DNA of 64,000 nt from Actinoplanes xinjiangensis (GCF_003148685.1 NZ_QGGR01000004.1:372001-436000), one strand, 5' to 3'. Shown: positions 17,357-26,616, counted from the first letter of the stretch. The notes: generated by a model from the sequence alone, not told the origin. Numbers and translations are program-made.

Positions 17357-18838
17357 ATGTCCGCGCTGTTGAACCCTGACGACCGCCCCGAGGAGGAGGC
17401 GGTGCCCGAGGGTGCGGACTTCCCGGTTTCCCCCGAACGCAACGTTTCGTCATCGCTGTCCGCCGCGCCGCCGCTGGATCTCTCCTCGGCGTCCCTGGAC
17501 CTGGACGCCCCGTCGTCGCCCGGACTCGACCTGTCGCCCGAGCCGGTGCTGCCGGAGGCGGTTCGCCAGCGGATCACCGTCCTGGCCGCCGCCGCCCTGC
17601 CCGGTCTGCCCGCCGACGAGATGCCGGTGCCGCTGCGCCGGGTCGCCCGGTTCGCCCCCAACCGCCGGGCCCGCCTCGGTGGCCGCGACATCGCCGCCCA
17701 GCTCGTCGCCGACCCGCTCTTCCGGCAGCGCATCGGCACCCGGATCATGGCCGACGCCGGTGACCTCGGCACCGCTGTGACCAGCGGGGTCGCGCCCGCC
17801 GCCGCCGACCCGGTGGAGGTGGCCGCGCTCGCCTACCTGGCCCGGCCGGACGGCTGGCGGGAGCTGATCGAGGCGGCCGGCGACGCGGTCCGTGCCGAGG
17901 CCGACAGCGCCGCCGTGACCGCCCAGGTGCGCGCCGCCGAGCAGCGCGCCGCCCGCGCCGAGCACGACCGGGCCGTCGCCCGCGTCGAGGCCGACAAGCT
18001 CCGTGACGAGCTCGCCCGGGTCCGCGAGGAGCTGGGCCAGCTGCGCGAGGAGGCCCGCACCACGTCCAAGGCGCTGCGTGAGGCGCAGGCCGCGCAGAAA
18101 CGCGCCACCGACCTGCTGGCGACGGAGAAGGGCCGCGCGGCGCGCGCCACCCTCGACCACGAGGCGGAGGTACGCCGCCTGCGCTCCCGCCTGTCCGACG
18201 CGGAAGCGGCCGCCGCCACCGGCAAGCAGGCCGCCAAGGACGCCCGTGCCGTCGACGACGCCCGCCTCTGGCTGCTCATCGAGACCATCGGGCAGGCCGC
18301 CTCCGGGCTGCGCCGGGAGCTGGCCATCGGGCCCGCCGACAAACTTCCCGCCGATTTCGTCGCCGACACCGCCGCCGACCGGCCCGGCGCGCCCGAGCGT
18401 TCCCGGGCCCGCGCCCAGGACACCGACGATCCCGGTCGCCTCGACCAGCTGCTCGCGCTGCCGCGGGCGCACCTGGTCGTGGACGGTTACAACGTCACCA
18501 AGCGGGGCTTCGCCGACATGTCCCTCGAGCAGCAGCGCAAACGCCTGATCACCGGCCTCGGCGGGATCGCCGCGCAGACCGGCGACGAGGTCACCGTCGT
18601 CTTCGACGGGGCCGAGCGGGTGCACGGGCTGCCGCCGGCACCACGCGGGGTGCGGGTGCTCTTCTCCAAGAAGGGCACCACCGCCGACGAGCTGATCCGG
18701 CAGCTCGTCCGGGCCGAGCCGCCGGGCCGCCCGGTGGTCGTGGTCTCCTCCGACCGGGAGGTCGCCGACGGGGTCCGCCGGCACGGCGCCTACCCGATGG
18801 GCGCGGATTCTCTGCTGCGCCGGCTGTCGCGCTCCTAA
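17357..18838 (+). CDS. NYN-domain (YacP-like) ribonuclease with coiled coil
   Basis: 493 residues. Acidic, low-complexity N-terminus (1-70), a helical domain, a long charged coiled coil (about 190-310, many EEL/RARA heptads) and a C-terminal NYN/PIN-like domain (about 370-493) with LVVDGYNVTKRGF, VVFDGAE and VVSSDREVADGVRRHGA, which hold the conserved Asp residues. YacP-type NYN proteins are RNases; the target here is unknown. Divergent from the DnaQ-UvrC gene with about 106 bp between. Confidence 0.85.
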   Translation: MSALLNPDDRPEEEAVPEGADFPVSPERNVSSSLSAAPPLDLSSASLDLDAPSSPGLDLSPEPVLPEAVRQRITVLAAAALPGLPADEMPVPLRRVARFAPNRRARLGGRDIAAQLVADPLFRQRIGTRIMADAGDLGTAVTSGVAPAAADPVEVAALAYLARPDGWRELIEAAGDAVRAEADSAAVTAQVRAAEQRAARAEHDRAVARVEADKLRDELARVREELGQLREEARTTSKALREAQAAQKRATDLLATEKGRAARATLDHEAEVRRLRSRLSDAEAAAATGKQAAKDARAVDDARLWLLIETIGQAASGLRRELAIGPADKLPADFVADTAADRPGAPERSRARAQDTDDPGRLDQLLALPRAHLVVDGYNVTKRGFADMSLEQQRKRLITGLGGIAAQTGDEVTVVFDGAERVHGLPPAPRGVRVLFSKKGTTADELIRQLVRAEPPGRPVVVVSSDREVADGVRRHGAYPMGADSLLRRLSRS

Positions 18839-18839
18839 A

Positions 18840-18869
18840 ACTGTCATACCCCTCGCTTAGCGTGACAGT
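18840..18869. promoter_or_regulatory. Inverted repeat between NYN gene and small Cys gene
   Basis: ACTGTCA and TGACAGT, perfect 7-bp arms 16 bp apart, directly after the NYN stop. It may be an operator for the next gene or a weak terminator; there is no T tract. Confidence 0.3.
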
Positions 18870-18933
18870 CACCGATGGTGGCCGGTCCGTCGCTTGTTCT
18901 CCGGCGTGGCCGACCTCCCGATGAGGAGGGGTA

Positions 18934-19155
18934 ATGATCATCGATTGTGGGCGCTGCGCCGAGCGGAGCGTCGATTGCAACGGGTGCCTGGTCAGCGTTC
19001 TGATGGACACCCCCGACGGCATCGCTGACCTCACTGCGGGCGAGCTGCGGGCGATCGAGATGTTCGAGTTGGCCGGCTTCGAGGTGGAGCTGCTGGAGAC
19101 CCCGCGACCGCCGGCCGTCGCGCCCATCTTCCGCCCCGGCCGTGACGTGGCGTGA
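18934..19155 (+). CDS. Small cysteine-rich protein
   Basis: 73 residues with CGRC near the N-terminus and CNGC eight residues later, likely one metal site, then an acidic helical region. GAGGAGGGG upstream of the ATG is a strong ribosome site. Similar short proteins are common in actinobacteria. Function unknown. After it, 19156-19365 holds no convincing gene apart from a possible 7-codon reading frame noted elsewhere. Confidence 0.7.
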   Translation: MIIDCGRCAERSVDCNGCLVSVLMDTPDGIADLTAGELRAIEMFELAGFEVELLETPRPPAVAPIFRPGRDVA

Positions 19156-19365
19156 TCATCTTCCCCGGCGTTCCGGTCCGCGGCCCCGTCTCGCCTCCGG
19201 GCCGCGGGCCGTCGGCGGGTGGGCGATCACCGGGATCTCTAGGATTGGCGGTCACGGCCCACCCGCCCGGTGGCCGTTCCGGGTCCGCGGGACGGTCGGT
19301 GGGCCGCCGGTGAGCACGTTTCGTCGTATCCCTCGGAGGGCTGTGATGTCGGTAGGGGCCGGGCG

Positions 19366-20622
19366 GTGAGCCCGCGGCTGTGGGCGGCCGGCGCGTTCGT
19401 CGTGCTGCTGGTGGCCCTGATCGGGTTCGCGGCCGCGACCGTGCCCTGGCATCGTGCGCCCGCGCCACGGGCCGACCAGCTGGCCGCTCTCGGGCAGTTG
19501 CCGGCCGACCAGGTGGCCCGGGCCCGCGCCTTCCACGCCGAGCTGCGGCCGGCCTCCTACGGCGGCATGTTCCTCGGCCTGCTGGTGGCGCTCGCACTCG
19601 GCCTCACCCCGCTCGGCGCGCGCCTGATCGAGCTGGCCGGCCGCCCGTTCGGCGATCACTGGCTGGCGCGGGCCGTCCTCGGCGGGCTCGCCGTCGCGCT
19701 GGTCGCCGAGCTGATCAGCCTGCCGTTGGCCGCCTGGCGGCACACCGTCGTGGTCCGCTACGGCATCTCCACACAGACCTGGGGCGGCTGGTCCGCCGAC
19801 CTGCTCAAGTCCTTCGGTGTCGGCGCGGTGCTCGGCGCGATCGTGCTGGCCGGCTTCTTCACCGTCACCCATTTCGCACCACGCTGGTGGTGGGCGTTCG
19901 GCGCGGCCGGTGCCGCCGGCCTGGTCGTGCTGCTGTCGTTCGTGCTCCCGGTCGTCGTCGAGCCGGTCTTCAACCGGTTCACCCCGATGGCCGACGGCCC
20001 ACTGCGCACCGAGCTGCTCGCCCTCGCCGCCCGCGACGGCGTGCCGGTCCGGGACGTGCTGGTCGCCGACGCGTCCCGGCGTACCAGGGCGGTCAACGCG
20101 TATGTGTCCGGGCTCGGCCCGACCCGCCGGATCGTCGTCTACGACACCATGCTGACCGAGGCGACGCCGGGCGAGGTCGTCTCGGTGGCCGCCCACGAGC
20201 TGGGCCACGCCAAGGACCGGGACGTGCTGACCGGCACCGTGCTCGGCGCGCTCGGCGCCGCGATCGCCGTGGTCGCCCTCTACCTCCTCGGCTCCTGGCA
20301 GTGGCTGCTCCGCCTGGCGGGTGTCGACTCGATCGCCGAGCCCCGCGCCATCGGCCTGCTGCTGGCCGTCACCACGGTGGCCGGCCTGATCGCCGGCCCG
20401 GCCCAGTCGTTCGTGTCCCGCCGCGTCGAGGCCCGTGCCGACACCCACGCCCTCACCCTGACCGGCGACGCCGCGACCTTCGAGGCGATGCAGCGCCGCC
20501 TCGGCACCGTCAACCTGTCCGATCCCGACCCGCCCGCCTGGGAGCACGCCATGTTCGCCTCGCACCCGTCCACCGTGCAGCGCATGGCCGCCGCCCGAGC
20601 CTGGGCCAGGGGAGACCGTTGA
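19366..20622 (+). CDS. M48-family membrane metallopeptidase (Ste24/HtpX type)
   Basis: 418 residues. Several membrane helices in the first 200 residues, then the zinc site AAHELGHAKDRD with His277, Glu278 and His281, and the third-ligand helix in RRVEARADTHAL. The layout matches CAAX-protease-1-like M48 enzymes that process membrane proteins. GTG at 19366 is chosen because AGGGG lies upstream and the first helix starts eight residues in. The stop is close to the following glycosyltransferase gene. Confidence 0.88.
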   Translation: MSPRLWAAGAFVVLLVALIGFAAATVPWHRAPAPRADQLAALGQLPADQVARARAFHAELRPASYGGMFLGLLVALALGLTPLGARLIELAGRPFGDHWLARAVLGGLAVALVAELISLPLAAWRHTVVVRYGISTQTWGGWSADLLKSFGVGAVLGAIVLAGFFTVTHFAPRWWWAFGAAGAAGLVVLLSFVLPVVVEPVFNRFTPMADGPLRTELLALAARDGVPVRDVLVADASRRTRAVNAYVSGLGPTRRIVVYDTMLTEATPGEVVSVAAHELGHAKDRDVLTGTVLGALGAAIAVVALYLLGSWQWLLRLAGVDSIAEPRAIGLLLAVTTVAGLIAGPAQSFVSRRVEARADTHALTLTGDAATFEAMQRRLGTVNLSDPDPPAWEHAMFASHPSTVQRMAAARAWARGDR

Positions 20623-20665
20623 TGCCGGCCACCGCCACCCGTCACCGCACCGGGGGAGACCGCTG

Positions 20666-21796
20666 ATGGGGCGCACCCTGCTCGTCACCAACGACTTCCC
20701 GCCGCGGCCCGGTGGCATTCAGCAGTTCGTCCACAACCTGGCGGTGCGCCAGCCGGCCGGATCGATCGTGGTCTACTCGTCGACCTGGCGGGGAGCCGCC
20801 GAGTTCGACGCCGAGCAGCCCTTCGAAGTGGTGCGGGAGAAGACCGGCATCCTGCTGCCCACGCCCGCCGTCGCCCGCCGTGCCGCGGAGCTGGCCCGCG
20901 CCCACGGCTGCGACAGCGTCCTGTTCGGTGCGGCCGCCCCGCTCGGCCTGCTCGCGCACGGCCTGCGCCGCAACGCCGGTGTCGAGCGCGCCGTCGGCAT
21001 CACCCACGGCCACGAGATCGGCTGGGCCGCGCTGCCCGGCGCCCGCGGCCTGCTCCGGCGGATAGCCCGCGGCGCCGACGTCATCACCTACCTCGGCGAG
21101 TATCAGCGGACCCGCCTCGACAAGGCCCTGCACGGCCTCACCGACCTGCGGCGGCTCGCCCCCGGCGTCGACGTCGACAAGTTCCACCCCGGTGTGGACG
21201 GTTCCACCGTCCGCAGGCGGCACGGGCTGAGTGACCGTCCGGTCGTCGTCTGCGTCTCCCGGCTGGTGCCCCGAAAAGGCCAGGACATGCTGATCCGGGC
21301 CCTCCCGGAGATCCGCCGCCGCGTGCCGGGAGCGGCATTGTTGCTGGTCAGCGGTGGGCCGTACCGGAAGACTCTGGAGCGGCTGGCCCGCGAGAACGAT
21401 GTCGCGTCCGATGTCGTCTTCACCGGTTCGGTCCCCTGGGCCGAGTTGCCCGACCACTACGCGGCCGGTGACGTCTACGCGATGCCGTGCCGCACCCGGA
21501 CCGCCGGCCTGGACGTCGAGGGCCTGGGCATCGTCTACCTGGAGGCCTCCGCGTCCGGCCTTCCCGTGGTCGGTGGCGACTCCGGCGGTGCCCCCGACGC
21601 GGTCCGCGACGGCGAGACCGGCTACGTGGTCGGTGGCTCGGACGTCCCGGCCATCGCCACCCGGGTCGCCGAGCTCCTCGCCGACCCGGTCCGGGCGAAG
21701 GCGATGGGGGAGGCCGGCCGGGCGTGGGTCGAGCAGGAGTGGCGCTGGGAGACGCAGGCCGCCCGCCTGACCGCCCTGCTCACCGGCGGAGACTGA
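20666..21796 (+). CDS. pimB: GT4 glycosyltransferase, PimB-type alpha-mannosyltransferase
   Basis: 376 residues, GT-B fold. N-terminal TNDFPPRPGGIQQFVHNLA is typical of the PimB' group that adds the second mannose to phosphatidylinositol monomannoside from GDP-mannose. The C-terminal half has VSRLVPRKGQDMLI and EGLGIVYLEASASGLPVV, the E-x7-E donor site. Its position near trpD, DnaQ-UvrC and qcr matches Rv2188c (from memory). Activity on PI-mannosides is inferred from family and position. Confidence 0.82.
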   Translation: MGRTLLVTNDFPPRPGGIQQFVHNLAVRQPAGSIVVYSSTWRGAAEFDAEQPFEVVREKTGILLPTPAVARRAAELARAHGCDSVLFGAAAPLGLLAHGLRRNAGVERAVGITHGHEIGWAALPGARGLLRRIARGADVITYLGEYQRTRLDKALHGLTDLRRLAPGVDVDKFHPGVDGSTVRRRHGLSDRPVVVCVSRLVPRKGQDMLIRALPEIRRRVPGAALLLVSGGPYRKTLERLARENDVASDVVFTGSVPWAELPDHYAAGDVYAMPCRTRTAGLDVEGLGIVYLEASASGLPVVGGDSGGAPDAVRDGETGYVVGGSDVPAIATRVAELLADPVRAKAMGEAGRAWVEQEWRWETQAARLTALLTGGD

Positions 21797-21806
21797 CCCG
21801 CGCGGC

Positions 21807-22030
21807 GCGTCTGCCGCCGCCGGGTCGGAGGTGGGCCATGGAGCGGATCCTGGTCGGGCGTGTGCCGCCGGCCGGGCGGAGGTGAGCACTGGAGCGATCC
21901 TCGTCCGGCGTGTGCCGCCGGCCGGGCGGAGGTGCGCCCTGGAACGGACCGCCATCGCGCGTCCGCCGCGGCCGGGTGGGGGGTGGGCCGTGGAACGGGT
22001 CGTCGTCGACGGGCGGCGCCGGGTGTCTGG
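21807..22030. repeat. GC-rich tandem repeat, about 50-bp period
   Basis: Four good copies and one partial copy of a unit containing GCCGCCGGCCGGGCGGAGGT followed by a GGAACGG/GGAGCGA block. The CGGG(C/T)GGAGG element begins near 21821, 21873, 21923 and 21973, with a decayed copy near 22020. It occupies half of the 433-bp gap between the mannosyltransferase and ABC genes. The rest of the gap (22031-22229) shows no gene. Confidence 0.75.
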
Positions 22031-22229
22031 ATGATCATGGCCGGAAGCGCGCGGCGGGGTCTGCCGGAAACGCGGGCGCGGGCGATCGAGGCCGCATGAG
22101 CCAGGTTCATGGACGTGAATGAGTGCGACCGGGCCGGAAACAGAGTGGACGGTGCCGGTCCGTGCGGCGTAGGAACGAAGGGCACCCGCCCGGGTCGGCC
22201 GAGGCGCGGGACCCGAGAGGTGGCCGTCG

Positions 22230-24242
22230 ATGCCGGATCCCACCCCCGAGCCCGATGACGCCGCGCCGTCCACCAACCGGGACTCCGGGCCGTCCACCGA
22301 TCCGGACTCCGCGCTGTCCATCGATCCGGATGCCGGGCCGTCCATCGACCCGGACGCCGCGGACGGGATGCTGGCCGCGCAGGACGACGGGGAGCTGGAC
22401 CTACCCTATTGGCTGACCAGCACCGAGGAGGCGGCCAACACCACGTTCCTGGAGATGGTCCGGCGGCTGCCCGCGCTGTTGCGGGAGGCCTGGCTGCTCG
22501 GGTGGCGGGCCAGCCGGCGGACGACCCTCGCGGTGCTGATCCTCCAGGTGACGGCGGGTGTGGCGGCCGCGGTGGGGCTGATCAGTGTGGTCGGCGTTCT
22601 GGACGGGCTGCTGCGGGTGGGCCCGACGCCGGATCGGGTGCGGGCGGCCGTACCCTCGCTGCTGCTCCTGATCTTCGCTCTCGCCGTGCGGGGACTGCTC
22701 GCGTCGGCGGCGACGGCGGCGCACGGCCGGCTGTCGCCGATGGTCTACGAGGCCGCGGAGATGCGGCTGTTGGATCTGACGACGCGGGTGGATCTGGCGA
22801 CGTTCGACGATCCGGGGTGGCGCGACGCCATGGAGCGGGCCCGGGACCGGGGGATCTCGGCGGCGCAGCAGGTGGTGGATCACGGGATCGAGGTGCTGAC
22901 GCACCTGGTCGGGCTGGCCGCGGCGGCGAGTGTGCTGGCGGTGCTGCATCCGGCGCTGCTGCCGATGCTGGTGCTGGCGGTGGTGCCGACGGCGTGGGCC
23001 GCGGTGCGGTCGGCGAAGCTCGGTTACCGCAGCAAGCTGCGGCTGATCGCGGTCTGGCGACGGCAGCGGATGCTCGCCTACCTGCTGGCGGCGCGGGAGC
23101 CGGCCGCCGAATTACGAGCCTTCACGGTACGCCGGTTCCTGCTCACCGAGGTCGGGAGGCTGCTGCGGATCTCCACGTCGGAGGAGATCCGGGTGATCGG
23201 GCGGGTGGTCCGGACGAACCTGGCGGGGCAGGCGCTGAGCGGGCTGGCGACCGGTCTGGCGTACCTGATGCTGTTCTGGCTGTTGTGGAGCGGCCGGATG
23301 GAGCTGGCCGCGGCCGGTGCCGCCGCCTACGCGATCAACATCGGGATCGGGAAGCTGACCGAGCTGGCGTTCACCGCGAACCGGGTCTACGAGCAGGGTC
23401 TCTACTTCTCCGATTTCCAGGGCTTCTGCGAGATGTCGCTGGCGCACGCCGAGCCGGAGCCGGGGCGGCACGCGCCGGAGAGTTTCCGGGAGATCCGGCT
23501 GGAGGGGGTGACGTTCAGCTATCCGGATGCGGAGCGGCCCGCCGTGAACGGGGTGGACATGACGCTGCGGCGCGGCCAGATCGTCGCGCTGGTCGGCGAG
23601 AACGGCTCGGGCAAGTCGACGCTGGCCGGTGTGCTGGCCGGGCTCTACCGGCCGCAGAAGGGCACGGTGACCTGGGACGGGGTGGACGTGACCGGGTTCG
23701 GCCCGGAGTCGATGCGCGAGCGGGTGGCGGTGGTGATGCAGGAGCCGACCCGGTGGCCGCTGTCGGCACGGCTGAACATCGCGATCGGCCGGCACGACCG
23801 GCCGGCGACGCTGGCGGCGGTGCAGGAGTCGGCGCGGGCCGGGGACGCCCACGGGTTCGTGGTCGAGTTGCCCCGGCAGTACGAGACGCTGCTGTCCCGG
23901 CACTTCACCGACGGCGCGGACCTGTCCGGCGGGCAGTGGCAGCGGCTGGCGGTGAGCCGGGCGTTCCACCGGGACGCGCCCCTGCTGATCTGTGACGAGC
24001 CGACCGCGAACCTGGACGCGCGGGCCGAGCACGAGGTCTACCGGCGGCTGCGGGAGCTGGCCGCCGGCCGTACGGTCGTGCTGATCACCCACCGGATGGC
24101 GAGCGTCCGCGAGGCCGACCGCATCTACGTCCTGGACCACGGGGCGGTCGTCGAGGAGGGTGACCACGACGAGCTGATGGCGGCCGCCGGGCTGTACGCG
24201 CAGCTGTTCGCACTGCAGGCCGACGCCTACCGGCACGGATAG
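22230..24242 (+). CDS. ABC exporter (fused membrane and ATPase domains)
   Basis: 670 residues. A cytoplasmic acidic N-terminus (1-55) contains an eight-residue repeat of the type SIDPDAGP. About six membrane helices follow (90-400). The ATPase (about 420-665) has Walker A GENGSGKST, Q-loop VMQEPTRW, signature LSGGQWQR, Walker B LLICDEPT and H-loop ITHRM. One half-transporter chain, so it would act as a homodimer or with another half. Substrate unknown. ATG with GAGAGGTGG upstream. Confidence 0.9.
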   Translation: MPDPTPEPDDAAPSTNRDSGPSTDPDSALSIDPDAGPSIDPDAADGMLAAQDDGELDLPYWLTSTEEAANTTFLEMVRRLPALLREAWLLGWRASRRTTLAVLILQVTAGVAAAVGLISVVGVLDGLLRVGPTPDRVRAAVPSLLLLIFALAVRGLLASAATAAHGRLSPMVYEAAEMRLLDLTTRVDLATFDDPGWRDAMERARDRGISAAQQVVDHGIEVLTHLVGLAAAASVLAVLHPALLPMLVLAVVPTAWAAVRSAKLGYRSKLRLIAVWRRQRMLAYLLAAREPAAELRAFTVRRFLLTEVGRLLRISTSEEIRVIGRVVRTNLAGQALSGLATGLAYLMLFWLLWSGRMELAAAGAAAYAINIGIGKLTELAFTANRVYEQGLYFSDFQGFCEMSLAHAEPEPGRHAPESFREIRLEGVTFSYPDAERPAVNGVDMTLRRGQIVALVGENGSGKSTLAGVLAGLYRPQKGTVTWDGVDVTGFGPESMRERVAVVMQEPTRWPLSARLNIAIGRHDRPATLAAVQESARAGDAHGFVVELPRQYETLLSRHFTDGADLSGGQWQRLAVSRAFHRDAPLLICDEPTANLDARAEHEVYRRLRELAAGRTVVLITHRMASVREADRIYVLDHGAVVEEGDHDELMAAAGLYAQLFALQADAYRHG

Positions 24243-24282
24243 GCGGCTGGCCGTCGCGGCGAAGTCGAGCGAAGATCGGCGG

Positions 24283-24612
24283 ATGAGGGATCTGCTGGAA
24301 CGGCTCGGGGTCGAGCCCGCCCCGGCCACACTGTTGCAGTTCTCCACTGCGTTCTGTGCGCCGTGCCGCGCGGTGCGCCGGATCAGCGCCGAGGTCGCGG
24401 CCCTGTTGCCGGGGGTCCGGCACGTCGAGGTGGATGCCGAGAGCCACCTCGACGAGGTCCGGGCGCTGGACATCCGGCGTACGCCCACGCTGCTGATCCT
24501 CGACGCCGAGGGCCGGGAGGTCCGCCGCACGACGGGGGTGCCGACGAAACCGCACCTGATCGCCGCGCTGGCGGAGCTGCTCCCGGCGCGGCAGCCACCG
24601 GGATCCGGATGA
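24283..24612 (+). CDS. Thioredoxin-like protein
   Basis: 109 residues, thioredoxin fold. Redox motif CAPC (Cys25, Cys28) in FSTAFCAPCRAVRR; the cis-Pro loop is RRTPTLLIL. The CAPC centre differs from the CGPC of general thioredoxins. It is 40 bp after the ABC exporter, so may share its transcript. Confidence 0.85.
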   Translation: MRDLLERLGVEPAPATLLQFSTAFCAPCRAVRRISAEVAALLPGVRHVEVDAESHLDEVRALDIRRTPTLLILDAEGREVRRTTGVPTKPHLIAALAELLPARQPPGSG

Positions 24613-24622
24613 TCGGGACGGG

Positions 24623-25885
24623 TCAGGGCCGGTGGGGGTCGCCGACCAGGGTCGCGGCCGGTGTCGGGTCGGGGGCCGGGAAGTCCGGTTCGGCATCTTC
24701 GGCGGGCCGGCCGGTGCGGGTCAGGCGCCGTGATCCGGGGACGGCCAGCATCGCGACGGCGGCGGTGAACAGGACGGCGGCGCACATGGTCAGGGTCCTG
24801 TCGATGCCGAACCGGTCGGCGAGCGGCGCGGCCATCATGTTGCCCACCGGCATGGCCAGGAACGAGGCCAGGTAGTCCCAGGACGCGACCCGGCCCAGGA
24901 ACCGGTGCGGCACGTTCTCCTGGAGTGACGTGTCCCAGGCGACGTCGTAGAAGAGCAGGCCGGCGTACCCGATCACGGCGCCGATCATGATGGCGGCCAG
25001 GGTGCCGGGCCAGACGTAGGCGAGCGCCCACACCGACATCAGCGGCAGCGCGAGGAGGCCGGCCAGCAGCAGCCGGCGTGGACGGAACCGCATGCCGATC
25101 GCCGAGCCGATGACGCCGCCCAGTCCCTCGGCGGCGGCGATCCAGCCGATCGCGTGCGGGCCGCCGAGCCGTTCCATCGCGACGAGCGGGACGAGAACCA
25201 GGATGACGCCGTTCGCGATGTGGTAGGTGGTGGCGCCGAGCAGGTTGGCGAGCAGCCAGTCGCGGCTGCGGATCTCCCGCAGTCCGGCGGTCAGTTCACC
25301 CAGCATGGGGGTACGGGGGCCGCGCGGGGCCCGTACCCGGATCATCGCGGCGGCGACCAGGGAGGCGAGGAAGCTGATCGCGTTGATGGTGAAGCCGGCC
25401 GGCGCGCCGAAGGCGGCGACGGTGATGCCGGCGGTGGCCGGGCCCGCCACGCCGCACACCGACTGCAGCAGGCTGAGCGTGGCGTTGGCCTTCTGCCGTT
25501 CCTCGGCCGGGACGAGTAGGGGTTTGAGGGAGCTCATGGCCGGGCTGAAGAAGCTGCCGGCGCCGGCCGAGACGACGGTGAGGGCGCAGAGCAGGGCCAG
25601 GTGGTAGCCGCCGGTGGCGAACATGGCGGCGATGCCTGCGGTGGCGACGAAGCGGATCAGGTCGGAGGCGACCATGACCCGCTGGGGTTGGAGACGGTCG
25701 GCCCAGATGCCGCCGAAGAGGGTGCCGGCGAGCAGCGTGAGGATGTTCGTCGCCATGACCAGGCCGAAGTCGCGTGCGCCGCCTCCGGTGGAGATCACGG
25801 CGACGGCGAGGGCGACGGTCTGGAAGGCGTTGCCGAGCCACGAGAGGCCCTGGCCGATGGTGAGCAGCCGGAAGTCACGGGACAT
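24623..25885 (-). CDS. MFS transporter (EntS/MFS_3-like)
   Basis: 420 residues with about twelve membrane helices. GGIWADRLQPQRVMVASDLIR is the loop 2-3 motif. This subgroup includes macrolide and siderophore exporters. Divergent from a MarR regulator whose palindromic operators lie between them and overlap the -10 box of this gene, so it is probably repressed by MarR until a ligand appears. A TATCGT box ends 7 nt before the ATG, giving a leaderless start. The C-terminal tail is polar. Confidence 0.85.
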   Translation of the reverse strand: MSRDFRLLTIGQGLSWLGNAFQTVALAVAVISTGGGARDFGLVMATNILTLLAGTLFGGIWADRLQPQRVMVASDLIRFVATAGIAAMFATGGYHLALLCALTVVSAGAGSFFSPAMSSLKPLLVPAEERQKANATLSLLQSVCGVAGPATAGITVAAFGAPAGFTINAISFLASLVAAAMIRVRAPRGPRTPMLGELTAGLREIRSRDWLLANLLGATTYHIANGVILVLVPLVAMERLGGPHAIGWIAAAEGLGGVIGSAIGMRFRPRRLLLAGLLALPLMSVWALAYVWPGTLAAIMIGAVIGYAGLLFYDVAWDTSLQENVPHRFLGRVASWDYLASFLAMPVGNMMAAPLADRFGIDRTLTMCAAVLFTAAVAMLAVPGSRRLTRTGRPAEDAEPDFPAPDPTPAATLVGDPHRP

Positions 25886-25892
25886 GACGGCG

Positions 25893-25898
25893 ACGATA
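25893..25898 (-). promoter_or_regulatory. -10 box of MFS gene (leaderless)
   Basis: TATCGT on the minus strand, 7 nt before the ATG at 25885. Its upstream end overlaps the first MarR palindrome. Confidence 0.5.
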
Positions 25899-25930
25899 GT
25901 TCAGCGTCTAACTATTAGCAATCGAATAGT
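25896..25930. promoter_or_regulatory. Two overlapping palindromes, likely MarR operators
   Basis: ATAGTT-N8-AACTAT (25896-25915) and ACTATT-N8-AATAGT (25911-25930) share five bases. Both have 6-bp arms and the same 8-bp spacing, a size suited to a winged-helix dimer. They lie between divergent MFS and marR genes. Confidence 0.7.
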
Positions 25931-25953
25931 CAGAAGGGTGGCAGACTGGCTCC

Positions 25954-26448
25954 ATGGAAGACAGCGTCGATCAGCACGTCGCCCGGTGGGCGGGATTCTG
26001 GAAGAACGAGCCGGCCTTCGCCCCCGAGGTCGAGGGGGTGCTGACCCGGATGAAGTACATCCAGCGGTGGATCGACCGCGCCGACCTGGCGATCTTCAAC
26101 GACGGCTTCACCGTCCAGGACTACAAGACGCTGCACGTCCTGATGGTGCAGCCGTGGCCCACCGAAGCGACCCCGGCGCAGTTGGCCGAGGCGGCGAACG
26201 TGACCCGGGCGGCGATGACCAGCCGGCTCGACCGCCTGGACGAGGCGGGCCTGATCACCCGGCAGATGGACGGGGCCGACCGGCGGCGGGTGATCGTCCG
26301 GCCCACGCAGAAGGGCCGGGAGATGTGGAGCAACTACATCTTCAAGGGCATGGCCGTCGATCAGCGGGCGCTCGCCGCGTTGACCCACGAGGAGTTGACG
26401 CAGCTCAACGGCCTGCTGCGGAAAGTCCTGCTCGCCTTGGAGGAGTGA
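25954..26448 (+). CDS. MarR-family transcriptional regulator
   Basis: 164 residues. Winged helix-turn-helix: TPAQLAEAANVTRAAMTSRL then DRLDEAGLITRQMDGADRRRVIV, the MarR recognition helix and wing. Divergent from the MFS exporter; it probably represses that gene and itself from the two palindromes. A hairpin followed by TTATTT lies about 150 bp downstream. Confidence 0.9.
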   Translation: MEDSVDQHVARWAGFWKNEPAFAPEVEGVLTRMKYIQRWIDRADLAIFNDGFTVQDYKTLHVLMVQPWPTEATPAQLAEAANVTRAAMTSRLDRLDEAGLITRQMDGADRRRVIVRPTQKGREMWSNYIFKGMAVDQRALAALTHEELTQLNGLLRKVLLALEE

Positions 26449-26600
26449 CCGGCCCACCCCCGTGCGGTTCACCCATCCGGTGGGCTCACCTTACCGGCCG
26501 TCTCCGCCACGGTCGCCTCTGTCGGCCTGACCGCGGTCGGCGTCACGGCGGCAGCCTTCGCCGCTGCTCGCCGCGTTTCTCCTCGCAGCCTTCGGACGCC

Positions 26601-26616
26601 GCCTCGGCTGCGAGGC
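26601..26616 (+). terminator. Hairpin followed by TTATTT
   Basis: GCCTCG-GCTG-CGAGGC, a 6-bp stem, followed by TTATTT. It would end the marR transcript. The rest of 26449-26670 shows no gene. Confidence 0.55.

Noticed and set aside
19346..19369. Seven-codon frame (MSVGAGR) with CGGAGGG upstream, its stop overlapping the M48 GTG start
   Set aside because: It could be a coupling leader peptide, but with no sign of conservation or attenuation it cannot be supported.
20622..20665. Short frame of 14 codons between the M48 and mannosyltransferase genes
   Set aside because: It consists of a partial repeat of the GGGGAGACCG ribosome-site region and has no features of a gene.
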